Positions 54,605 to 64,000 of a stretch of DNA of 64,000 nt are shown one piece after another. The DNA is from Cerioporus squamosus (Eukaryota > Basidiomycota > Agaricomycetes > Polyporales > Polyporaceae): NCBI GenBank assembly GCA_022592435.1, contig JABYQS010000033.1, positions 206,921 through 270,920 of the forward strand. The letters run 5' to 3'. The notes under the pieces were generated by a model, which saw only the letters and a list, made by a program, of their open reading frames with translations, was not told the DNA's origin and made no database searches. Numbering within the stretch: the first letter of the stretch is position 1; each line of letters begins with the position of its first letter. Position numbers and translations under genes: made by a program.

Positions 54605-57193
54605 CTAAAGCTGAAGTTCGACCTGTTTCAAGGCACGTGTGTAGCCAGTCATGATACCCAAACCAGCCTGAATTCGCCCCTGAATGCCAAGTTGTATCTG
54701 AGGAGCTCTGCATCAGCAAACAATACAAGTTGCGGTAGCATGACATAACCCTTGAACGTAGATGGTCTCCTCCCTCAATGGGACCATAGCCCGCACAGCG
54801 CCAAATAGGTCATTGATGAGAACCGTAGCTTCGCCTTCGCCGAGGGAGAACGCTGGCAGATATGCCACAGGTAGTTCTTTCATGTGCTGGGATTTGTTAT
54901 ATGAGCAGCCCGACGTATGCGCACCAAGCTGGAAACAACGTACTGTGATTTCCTTGACGAGGTCGGCCTGAGTGACGTCTTGAGCCTTCATCTCCTCGAG
55001 AATTGAACGCAGCAACCCGAGCTTGTGCACGATCCTAGCTTCCGCCCCCTCTGGCGTGTGGGGAGGACCATGGACAGCGGGAATCCCTTGAACTTTCTCC
55101 AGCGCGTTGCGTCGGGCTTGAACGAGCTGATGCAGCTCGCCTTGTAGGACCGCAAATCTGTCGGCGATGTCTTGCGTGTCAGTTGAACCGGCCTTGAACG
55201 TGAGAAGAAGAGCTTCGAACTGGTCCTAGAGCAAGCTGTGTGAGCGCCGGGAGGAGCTTGTATGATGGTGTAAGGGTAGTCACCTCAGGAAGCTCCAGAA
55301 CTTGGAGGTTCCTTTGCAATGAGTTCGATGCGGTTCGGGAAGCCCTGCTCCCTGCTCCGCAGAGTAGCAAGTGAAGCAGAGAACTCAGTGAGGACATCGA
55401 AGAACTGGGAAGCACAGCGTTGGCAGGGTCACATAGTGATCGAACGCAAGAGCCTTGACGTTTAGTTGATTGCCTTGTCGTCCGGAGTGGAGGTGACGAC
55501 GAATCATTGCACCGCGACTAGTCAGTGTCGAGCACGGAGCCGGAATGGCTCTGTGCGATGGGCAAGACGTTGGGGACCATGGAGGGAAAGCCGGCCTAGA
55601 GGGGCGCAAAGGGCGAGGGGAGGGGCAGGCAAGGCAGCGGGAATCGAGCTTGCATTATAGCCATGTGAATAAGGTTTAGGGAGATGGGTGAGCATGGAAA
55701 GCGGAGGATAGTGAATACACGTACATGAAAGGTGTGCGCGGCACCCAGGGCTGCCTTGTGGACACTGCGGTGTCCATTGCGTCGTCCCAAGTACCATCAG
55801 CCTGAGACGTTGCTGACAGTCTGCAGGGCATAGCGTATGGTTGGTGTAGACTACAGACAGCAAGACGGGAGCGGCATGTGTCGAGCCACGAATACTCGCT
55901 CACCATATACAGACCAAAGGGAATCACGAAACTCACCGTGGACATACGATCCTGCTACAACCTTGAATCCCGCACGCAATCGGGTGTTCTTCTCTGCTTG
56001 CACGCGGCCTCGAAGTTCTGATCCTGGGTGGTGCTGGAAACTGGGTAGTTGTGCGTGTACGGCTTCCTGAGAAGCTTTCCTTGCTGGCGATAACAACTCG
56101 AATAAGCGCAGGACACGTCAGTAAAGCAGATAGAGACTGACCATTGGGTCATCGCTGTTGGTGTCTGAGCAACATTGCCCGCCATCCGGCTTCGTAGTGG
56201 TGATGTACCGGCGGTAGGACGCGATTCCGGGAACGAACGGTGCAGGAGAACGGCAACATGCACCTGCAGACACTGCTGCAGGTCATAGGCTGCCAGAGGC
56301 CTGCGAAAATCTGTGAGCGGTCACCGCAGAGGTGATGCCTCGACGGTGCAATGCCGGATTGCCTGAAGTGCCATATCCGCGAGCCTGTGGGACTCAGGCT
56401 TGGCCAGCGCGTTCAGGACGAAGCAGCTTCGCCCAAGAGCGGAACATGGAACGTGTATACAGATGCAGCATACGCCGGAAGATCAGGACAACTCACCCAG
56501 ATTGAAGATGCTGTCCGCTTGCTCGGCGTCGGGACACTTTGTTTACCTCATCCACCATCCCAAACCCCGACTTCCATGTCGACGTTGACGCTCCCTTTGC
56601 CTCTTACTTGCTGTTTCTGGAGCGACGTACTGCATGCTTGGCTAGCTCGTCTCGCGCGGCGCTCTCGCGGTAGTCTGTGCGGGGATGGAGCCGCTCCGTA
56701 AGAAGGGCATGAGGTTGCGGAGGTTGGAGGTGAAGCTGGCGGAGAGGGGCGGCAAGTTCGATGCAAAGGGGAGTATAGGGAACACGTTGCTGCTCGCGGA
56801 CTGCCAGCTGTGAGAGACGTACTGCGGGAGACTGATGTATGTGAGCTGTGTGTGCAAAGAGGACATGAACGGCGTATGGTCGAGGTGGAGATCACAGTCG
56901 TCTCCCATGCGCTGTTCCTCACCTTCGCATTGTTGAACCCGTGCTCCTTCTTCCCATGCTGACCGAGCAGTCCCAGGTTGTGGTTTGCGGTTGTAGGAAG
57001 ATCGAAATCGACACGAGGGCCACGCAGCGCAGATGGCGGTGCAGGACAAGCAGGGACGAGTAGATCTCCGGGTCAGAACGAGGCAGAGTACAACAACCTG
57101 GACTCTGGCTGCCTGTCTCTCGGCTTGCACAGTAACTGAGCGAGCTTGTTGTGCGATGACTCGCACTGCGTGCATCGCGGTCCACCGGTCCAA
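54605..57193 (-). CDS. hypothetical helical/coiled-coil protein (C), gene model approximate
   Basis: Clear coding blocks exist on the minus strand. About 55225-54950 (QFEALLLTFKAGSTDTQDIA, HKLGLLRSILEEMKAQDVTQ) is followed by an exon with FSLGEGEATVLINDLFGAV (about 54860-54770). The last exon, 54685-54605, ends MTGYTRALKQVELQL with TAG. Upstream blocks include VQAEKNTRLRAGFKVVAGSY (about 56000) and LHRSFPESRPTAGTSP (about 56220). Leucine heptads suggest a long coiled coil, similar in style to proteins A and E. The 5' end is not resolved: 57193 is only an outer limit, and two frames are open between 55280 and 55430. No family recognised. Confidence 0.45.
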
Positions 57194-57653
57194 TTGCGCT
57201 CTTGAGTCCTCTGGCTCTCATTTGTCTGGCTTCAAGTGGATGAGATGCCACTCTTGGTCGTTGTGGGAGAGCTGGAGACGGTCAATCGACGGATGGCTTC
57301 GTCCAGCAAGACAGTTGCCTGGAAGTCCCCGACCATGCCGGACAGAGCAATCACCATGATAAACAGATGTACAGAATAGAATGCTCAAAAGCAGAAGTGG
57401 GGGTGTGGACCGACAACGAGGGAGAGGAAGTACTCAAGTACTTACTCAAGGAGAGAGCGGACACCGCATGCCGACAAATTCGAACAGCAGAGAGCATACA
57501 CGTGACAAATCATGTGAAATAAGGTTTACTGCCAAAAATCAACGCTAGGTTCTCCCCACAAGACCCACTGCTACCTTGGAAGGTAGCGGGAATAGTTCAA
57601 TTGCGAGGGTGCTAACACGGAACAACGGTACATCTTCGGAGTAGCTCAATAGT

Positions 57654-60372
57654 CTACACCGTCCGGAGCCTGTGCGTGACACTAACGGTCGCGGGAGAGG
57701 ATGACTGCGGTGCAGGCTTGTGCGCGACTTCCTCCAACAGTGCCACAAATTCCTCATTGTCTAGGTGTTCAAAATGGTTCCATTCGCTCTTGGCCACGCG
57801 GCATTTGTGTACATCGTTGCTGAACACGTTTCAGTTAGCGCACTGAGCCTCACATGAGGCGGAAAACGTACAGATGGTTGAAAACTCCGCTCAGCTGGGA
57901 GAACGGCCGAGATCTTCGCGCACAGTTTGTGATGGGACATCTGTAATCGCGGGCTGGGGAGGAGCATCCCTCATTCATCTCAGCCTTGCGTTGCTTCTTC
58001 CTTCTGGCGTCGTCTTCTTGACTACGGGGCGTGTCGCGGCGGTACTTGTTCTTCTTCTCATGTCTTGTGAGAGCTGGAACCTGCGATCGTTTTCCCGCCT
58101 CCGCTGCTTGGAAGGCCAAAGATTCCCATGCATCCCACAGAATGACGTCAAGTTGTAAGACATCTGGCAAATGTTCTCGACGGAAGTCTTGCACCACTTT
58201 GCTGCTCTCGCGGAGGCCCTCGGTACAGAGGAAGTCACAAGCGACTTTGATACACGCTTGGACATTGCTGACCTACGAATGGCATCAACCATCAGTCGTG
58301 TCCCAGCATTGAGCAATGGGAGTATAGTATACCTGGTGTGCCGCACCTGCAGGTATGAACACTGCGTCTCCGAGACGTTGTTGTATCTTGTATGGACGAA
58401 CCCCCATCGATGCCAATTCGCCAAGCATCTCCTCATCGACGAAGGTCTGCTGCGCATGTACTGGGTCCTCAATATCTCCGCTCCTTGGCTTGAAGTCCGG
58501 AGGACGCTTTGACCGCAAATATACACGTAACTGCTCGAGATCGCGAGGGTCGAATATGTACCATTCTGCCCCTGTGGCCTCAAGATCGCCTGAGGAGGTC
58601 CACGACAGGATGTTCACTGCACACGTAACATCCAGATGGAGACGGGTGGACCCCTCCCGTGGCAGGTCTGGGGTGGCGATGTATACCTTGGGACCTACAT
58701 ATTTAACAGAATCAGGTGGCGGTCCGTAGAGAACAGACCTCCATACGTGCCAACATCCGGTCGCAATGAGTGTGTACGAGCCGGCGGAATTCCATAGTGG
58801 GCGATAAGATTGTGGTAGCCGTTAGAGCGTGTGTATGATTGCATCGGAACTGCCTGCATGAAGGCGTCGTAGTTCTGTGGGAAGTCGGCTTGGAAGGAGG
58901 AGGATGGAGGCCAGTCCTACAAGAGTCTGTTGGAACTGTTCATGGCATCAACAGGAGAAGAAGTCCCTTACTTTGACCTTGACTGCATGTCTACGGTCAG
59001 CGTCACTCCTTTTGAACTCCTCGAAAAAGCGAGCGACTGAGACTTTTTCGGAAGGTAAACCACCGCCCTTGATCATCGTAACAGTTTCCTTCCCATGCGT
59101 GCGAACGAACGACTCCGGGGTCCAGGAGCCCTGCATCCGGTTATGCAGACCCCGAACGACTATGGGGATGTCCAGTTGCCACAGAGAACGAAACAGGGTG
59201 TCCTGGCCAGGCCGTAAAACTGGGACATCGCGATATTCAAAAGCGCGAAGCCGAAGTCTTGTTGTGTCGTTCACTAGGGGAGGAGGCGGGATCTGGTGCA
59301 TGGCGGAGATGTTCTCCACTTCTTCGAGAGCCGAGTTGACACGCCTTGCCTCCATCCTAGACAGAGGTCGGAAACTGTGCGCTCCCTGGAGAGACATGAG
59401 AAATAATCACGGTCTTAGAAGGGAAATTGCGCTTACTTCGAGGGAGGGCTCATAGGTGCATGCATGCCCTAGCTGTGCGCCGTGCTCAGCATGGCAGCGG
59501 CGGCATATCTCAAACCCACACCCCAAACAGAAGAACGAGCAAGATAGTATAGTCGTAGAGCAGTGATCTACACAAGGATCAGCTGTAGGTGGCCGTAATC
59601 ATACCAGCGAAGAGACGGACCGCAGGTGAGCCGGAACTTGAGGTCTGGCCGTCTCCGGATGAGATCCGGAAGTGTCTCGTGGGCGAGCATCTCAATGAGC
59701 ATTGATCTGATGAATGGAGCCAATGTCGCCTTGCATAGATCAGCGGTCCACAACCAAACTCATATCATCGGTAGGGCAAATCTCACCTGCAAATCCCGGA
59801 TCTCTGCAATGTTCGGGTTGGCGTTGAAAGTCGTCGGAGGGGTTGCTTTAGAAGCCAAAGCCACATCCTGGCTGGGAAACGTGTTTATGGACAGGCATCT
59901 GAAGTCTGTTGTTGTCAGAATCGGTGCACCCCGCGACACGAGAGATCCTCCAACCTTTGAATCGGCAATTCTCGCCACGACCTCCAGAATGGCCCTTGCA
60001 GACAAAGCAAGCGGGAAGACCAGCAGTTCGTCTGGTAGTGCATCTATTGGTTTGAAGCTTCATACGTCAGCGATGATTGCAGTACGGTTATAAGCTAAGG
60101 CTGATGTGGTGGCTGAGGTCGAGCTGCGTGGCGGTGGCAGCGGCGCCAGCTGGAACCAACAGGCGTCTATAGCGCCATAAGCGGAGTTGGAGATTGCTGA
60201 AATCTGGATCAAGATCGAAAGCTGAGGAGCTACTTATGCAGGTGCACGGACAGACTAACTGAAGCTCGGAGTTGCTTGGTGTGGGGCGGTGTGAGTGGGA
60301 GTGGCAAGCACGACACTTGTCACTCCCTCGGAGATCAACATTCAGAGCTGAAGCCAGGTGTTTTGAGCCCAT
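57654..60372 (-). CDS. JmjC-domain protein (KDM3-like histone demethylase candidate)
   Basis: Multi-exon minus-strand gene ending with TAG at 57654. N-terminal Cys clusters: DKCRACHSHSHRP near the start, and CSFFCLGCGFEICRRCHAEH near 59500, a CxxC zinc finger like that in KDM3/JMJD1 proteins. Then LDIPIVVRGLHNRMQGSWTP and ESFVRTHGKETVTMI. The JmjC core has GSTRLHLDVTCAVNILSW (HxD iron ligands), DAVFIPAGAAHQVYY (distal His) and VQACIKVACDFL. All three Fe(II) ligands are present, so 2-oxoglutarate-dependent demethylase activity, probably on H3K9, is possible. The C-terminus is basic, then acidic (LDNEEFVALLEEVAHKP). The start (60372) and first introns are uncertain. Confidence 0.75.
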
Positions 60373-60597
60373 GAGGTTTGGAACGAAAGGACGAGACTAG
60401 TGGCATATGGCGGAGACGTTAGGAGCAATCAAGAGGCATTAGCCGCTCAGAGGCCGGCGTGAAGAGGCGCATGCACGCACACAGAGTCAGACATACTTGG
60501 GGGAAGGAGCCTTTGTGATATCTGAGTCCTGAAGAGGTACTGTACAACGTAGGGATGAATGCAGATAGGTGAAATTATACCAGACATATCCTAGGCG

Positions 60598-61229
60598 TCA
60601 GGCGTCATCCTCCGGCGAACGGAAGCTCTTGGCCAGTACAACTTTCAGCATGGCCTGCAGATGCATGCTACGCATGACGTGTTTGGACTTGCCGTCATTG
60701 AGTACGCGCACACATTCGAGGAAGTCGACGACATCGGTGAACTTCAAGCTGTACTGAGTATCCCAACGACCGTGCCCTCTATCATAGAGAACGAGCTCGA
60801 CGGCAAGTTCCGTCTTGGGAGACAGTCAACATAAATCATCATGCTCGGGAGCTAGTTAGGACTCACCTCGTCGCACCGGTACTTTAACATCTCATCTATC
60901 ACCACGAACACCATGAGACCCTCCTGGGTGTGAATCGCGAGCCCGGTAGTGGAGTCATACTTGCAAATGACGATGCCATCTGCGACGAAGGAGTGTGCAT
61001 TGCTGTGCGGGAGGTCGGATACAGATGGCGTACGCACAGATGTCCGGAAGTAGCTCAGAGATGACAACTTGAGCAGGCTGTGAAGTATACTGGACTTGTC
61101 CCTCCCGTGAGCCGGTCAGTTTGACGTTGCCGTCGATCGTCATAAACAGTTCGGGTGGTTCAACTCTGCAAAGATTGGACACAATATGTCAACGAAACCC
61201 AACCTACACCAAACCGACGCGGCATACAT
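60598..61229 (-). CDS. hypothetical protein
   Basis: Coding blocks: PPELFMTIDGNVKLTGS (about 61165-61115), SVSDLPHSNAHSFVADGIVI with IHTQEGLMVFVVIDEMLKYR (about 61030-60870), and a final exon, about 60816-60598, with ELVLYDRGHGRWDTQYSLKF and FLECVRVLNDGKSKHVMRSM, ending SFRSPEDDA-stop. Donor gtgagt after CDE and acceptor cccaag before TELAVEL close in phase. The junction near 61090 is not resolved. It lies between the JmjC gene and protein E, same strand. A compact beta-rich fold such as a PH-like domain is conceivable but not shown. Confidence 0.5.
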
Positions 61230-61597
61230 AGCGGTCATCTTCGATGCTCGGTGTGCAAAGACAAGTTACGGAGGCTCAAGGCATAAGGAAGCGCAGAGCA
61301 GAGTCATTGATCATTCATCAAGGGAGACGATGGAGGATAAAGGAAGATGGCTGTGACGCGAAGACAAAGCAAGAGCGGGTGCCTTGCGAGCGGGGCAGAG
61401 CAGAGTCAAGCTTGGCGCGGAGATGCACCCCAACACAAAGCCGGCTAACATGCGTAGAGGGACCAGAGCCGGCACAGTCTGCTGCCATCAGCGACCCTCC
61501 AAGAGACTCGATGACGCATGCTGGACACGGAAGCATATGATACGACAGAACTGTAGTACGCGTAAGTACGTGCATGCGTCCGGTCACTTCTCCGATC

Positions 61598-63471
61598 CTA
61601 AACACCCCAAACCTCCGAGCCATCCGTAACAGATTTGCCGCTGCCATCCTGGCTATGAACCCGGCGGTGGAGTCTTTCATCATGAAGACGGCGAGCACTG
61701 CGTTCGATGCTGGCGATATGGACTTCGATGGGAAGCTTCCCGATGGAAGAGTGGGACGCTACTAGCTTCTTGTGGAGTTGAGAGACGTCCGCCTTGAGCA
61801 CTACCAGAGTTTGCGCGGTAGCCGCGACGTACGCAACAGAGCGCCGTCGGTATGAGTCGATGTTCTCCAGTACTCCAAGCCTCTGAGCAAGTTGCTGATG
61901 CTCGGGGGTACCGCCGGTGAACACGGACCAGAAAGAAGGTGATCCTGCGACATCTGAGCCAGTTGACAGGTACTCGTGTTCGGAAAGGGATTGGATGACC
62001 GACAGCCCGTCTTCAAGCGCATCAAGCGCATCAAGAGCGGCAATGACGAGCGCGGCATCTTCCTGAACCCCGGCGACTTCTGAGGCAAGGACATCCAGAC
62101 CCGACTGGAAGACATGTGTCATCGCGTCATGACCGTCGGCTGCGCCGGAATGCAGCGCCTCACCCAAGGCGCGTATCGCGTATTGGTCAAACGCGAGCAC
62201 CCTATACAGTCGATAACCGATGAGTACCCAGATGCTGCAGACAAGTAGAGTCGACTCACGTGTCGACGGCACCGTCTAGCTTGGAACACAGCTGCTGTAA
62301 GTGACGTCCAGTCACCTTTGCTTCCTGAGCGAACTGCTCGAGAGCCCGAGCAAGCACCGTCTTTCCGGCGAGGTTGCTTGTCCTGATGATATATACCAAG
62401 TCCTTCACGGCAAGCTCAGCATGTTTGATACCAAGCGCCAACTCGGAACCGGCCACAGAGTGAGCGAGGAGTGTGCTGAGCATACGGCTCTGCACGGTCA
62501 TCAAAGCGGCGAAGTCCACGCTGCTGGGACTCGGAGTGCTCGCGGTGGTTGTGGGGAAGGTAGAGTCTACGGCAACCTCAGAGCCGCGGGGGGAGAGTGA
62601 AGGGCAAAAGGGCATGCCGGGAACCGTGCATAGATGGGTGGAGATGACATGGGCAGCATGAGGAGCTGTATCTGTATCCGTCTGCAGGATAAGCAGAAAA
62701 GTAACGTATGCGATGAGCAGATGATGGCGGGGAACTTGGCGACGGAGGTCACAACGCGAACGAGATGAAGGATGGTGCGTGCGACGCTGAGGACTGCCCA
62801 AGCCACCACACACATGACGACAAACGGAACCTGAAGAACGCATGTTGCAGATATCCCAGGAAGACGGGAGGATACATCCGCCATATCTGCGTCATCGGTA
62901 CAAACAAGGCGGTTGACCTGCAAATCATCTCCCAATGGTGCGACCCAGTCGGGAGCATCGATGACATGGGCGGGTCCATCAGCGTCGCTGGCACTGTCGT
63001 CGCGTAGGGGTTGGACAGCGTCGGGGAGGGCCATGACGTGCGGAGGTCCATCATCGGGCGTAGGCACGGGGTGCGCAGGTTCGACGACATCCAGGACGGC
63101 AGGGGAGGGGACGACGCCAACATGAGGGGGTCCGTCGACATGGCGAGCTACGTGGATGATAGGATCAGTGCCTTCAGCCATGTCAACGATAGCCCCGAGG
63201 GCGGGTGCGCCGAGTTCAGGAGACTGTTCAAACTTGTCAATGAGTGAGTGGAAAAGAGGAACGACAACAAGGGACTTACCGCATGGAGTCTAATAGCTAC
63301 TTCCTCAACCGGCAGCAAGGCGGACGGATGATAGGCGGGAGCCTCAGCTGGTCCAACAAGTGACAACGTTCCGCGCGCAGCGGAAGAGGGACTGACTGAG
63401 AGGGAGACAGTAACCTCTTTGTGAAGCGGGGGCGTCCCAGGTGTCATGGAGCGAAGGGCATTGCAGGCCAT
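61598..63471 (-). CDS. hypothetical single-pass membrane coiled-coil protein (E)
   Basis: Exons on the minus strand: 63471 to about 63281 (MACNALRSMTPGTPPLHKEV), then from about 63230 with EQSPELGAPALGAIVDMA, a membrane segment (VPFVVMCVVAWAVLSVARTI) near 62810, an exon with FAALMTVQSRMLSTLLAHSV and ARALEQFAQEAKVTGRHLQQ, and a last exon from about 62222 to 61598 (DQYAIRALGEALHSGAADGH, LVVLKADVSQLHKKLVASHS). The N-terminal part has three DGPxHV repeats. The C-terminal 350 residues are helical. Introns with gtaagt/gtgagt donors close in phase. The layout (Pro-rich head, one membrane helix, coiled-coil tail) recalls protein A; function unknown. Confidence 0.65.
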
Positions 63472-63506
63472 GTAGACAAGAGGCGACTGGAATTACGGTT
63501 TAGCTG

Positions 63507-63608
63507 GACGAAGAGGGTGGATTGTTGCGTAGCGCGGTTGCTTGTGAGGGAGCTGGCGACGAAGATGGAGGATTGTTGCGTAGAGCGGTTCTTTATGAGG
63601 GAGCTGAC
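63507..63608. repeat. 51-bp tandem duplication
   Basis: Copy 1 is 63507-63557 and copy 2 is 63558-63608. Both start gacgaag and contain ggattgttgcgtag and gagggagctg, with several point differences. The period is a multiple of three, and a plus-strand frame across it shows a repeated peptide (DCCVARLLVREL, DCCVERFFMREL), but no gene model supports that frame. Confidence 0.8.
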
Positions 63609-63900
63609 GTGCACGAAGCGCTAGGACAAAGGAAAGGAAGGGAACGAGAAAGTGCCGATAGCAATCCTGGCCAGCGGACCGAAACCACCAGTGACGCCGC
63701 GCATCGCTATCGTGAAGTCGTTGAGAGTCGTTGGAAGTCGAAGTCCTCGCAGACTCTGTTGCAAGCCGAGCAATAAGATGGTGACTACAGATTGCAGATG
63801 ATGAAAAGCAAGGGTGTGTGAGTCACGATGTACCCCAGCCCCGAAACCTGAACATACCTTGCCCCAGAACCGCGGAGTCCGTGCTGATTGAAGAGCAGGT

Positions 63901-63970
63901 CGTCAGAAGGAGGAGGAGAAGGCGGAGAAGGAGGAGGAGGGGGCGGAGAAGGAGAAGGAGGAAGAGCAGC
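63901..63970. repeat. imperfect GGA/GAA purine tract
   Basis: About 70 bp made almost only of A and G in gga/gaa/gag units. Simple-sequence repeat; it could be a non-B DNA former or encode a Glu/Lys/Gly run. Confidence 0.7.
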
Positions 63971-64000
63971 TGCTTATGCCTCCTGCTCCAGTTTGTCCGC

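Larger units (their letters stand above)
63472..64000. other. promoter/upstream region of protein E, window end
   Basis: Contains a 51-bp tandem duplication (separate entry) and, from about 63901 to the end, an imperfect (gga)n purine-rich tract. No gene is supported, although the purine tract could be part of a Lys/Glu-rich coding exon of a gene outside the window. Confidence 0.4.

Overview
This is a nuclear segment of a filamentous basidiomycete, most likely an Agaricomycete close to the wood-decay polypores. The grounds are: genes cut into many small exons by introns of about 45-70 nt with GT(A/G)NGT donors and short CAG/TAG acceptors; moderately GC-rich coding sequence; no operons, with intergenic gaps of 0.1-2.5 kb; and typical fungal proteins (ATG17, ARP3, XLF, DBP6, peroxisomal multifunctional enzyme, VCX1, a YOR1-like ABC transporter). 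The genus cannot be fixed from the sequence alone.

Layout. 1-287: 3' end of an unknown plus-strand gene. 1.7-2.8 kb: secreted GEgh16/Gas1-like protein. 3.1-4.8 kb (-): a frame-broken hypothetical gene, probably a pseudogene. 5.3-6.6 kb (-): a hypothetical gene and a small mitochondrial protein. 6.9-8.8 kb: ATG17. 8.94-9.03 kb (-): tRNA-Val(AAC) with an intron. 9.1-10.9 kb: ARP3. 11.1-13.9 kb (-): SelO/FMP40-type protein AMPylase. 14.4-16.6 kb (-): cytochrome b5/acyl-CoA dehydrogenase fusion. 18.1-20.5 kb (-): B-type cyclin. 21.8-23.1 kb (-): FHA plus G-patch protein, divergent from XLF/NEJ1 (23.5-25.6 kb, +). 25.6-28.0 kb: poor region with at most one small gene. 28.0-30.7 kb: DBP6 helicase. 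31.5-36.5 kb: YOR1-like ABCC transporter. 37.0-38.6 kb: alpha-methylacyl-CoA racemase/CoA-transferase III. 38.9-43.1 kb: peroxisomal MFE-2 (FOX2). 44.0-46.8 kb (-): VCX1-type Ca2+/H+ antiporter. 46.9-49.2 kb: non-coding, with direct repeats and low complexity. 49.2-63.5 kb: a minus-strand block holding a membrane coiled-coil protein, a SUN-domain protein, a Ser/Pro-rich protein, another helical protein, a JmjC demethylase-like protein, a small unknown protein and a third membrane coiled-coil protein.

How they fit together. Three enzymes of peroxisomal beta-oxidation lie in one 29-kb stretch and all end in PTS1 tripeptides: the b5/acyl-CoA dehydrogenase (-ARL), the racemase-like protein (-AKL) and MFE-2 (-AKL). 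The racemase and MFE-2 are head-to-tail neighbours and are expected to act in sequence on branched acyl-CoAs. The other named genes are housekeeping: autophagy scaffold, actin nucleation, mitotic cyclin, end joining, ribosome assembly, vacuolar calcium. The right-hand block is the accessory-looking part: large coiled-coil proteins of unknown function, two with a clear membrane segment, around a SUN-domain gene.

Exon models were built by hand from splice signals, reading phase and protein-family similarity. For the named genes the exon lengths close in phase; the hypothetical genes of the right block are less certain. The least conventional finds are an 8-nt microexon inside the GNAVE signature of the Ca2+/H+ antiporter, two GC-AG introns, two unusually long introns (452 and 535 nt), and the SUN/coiled-coil block.
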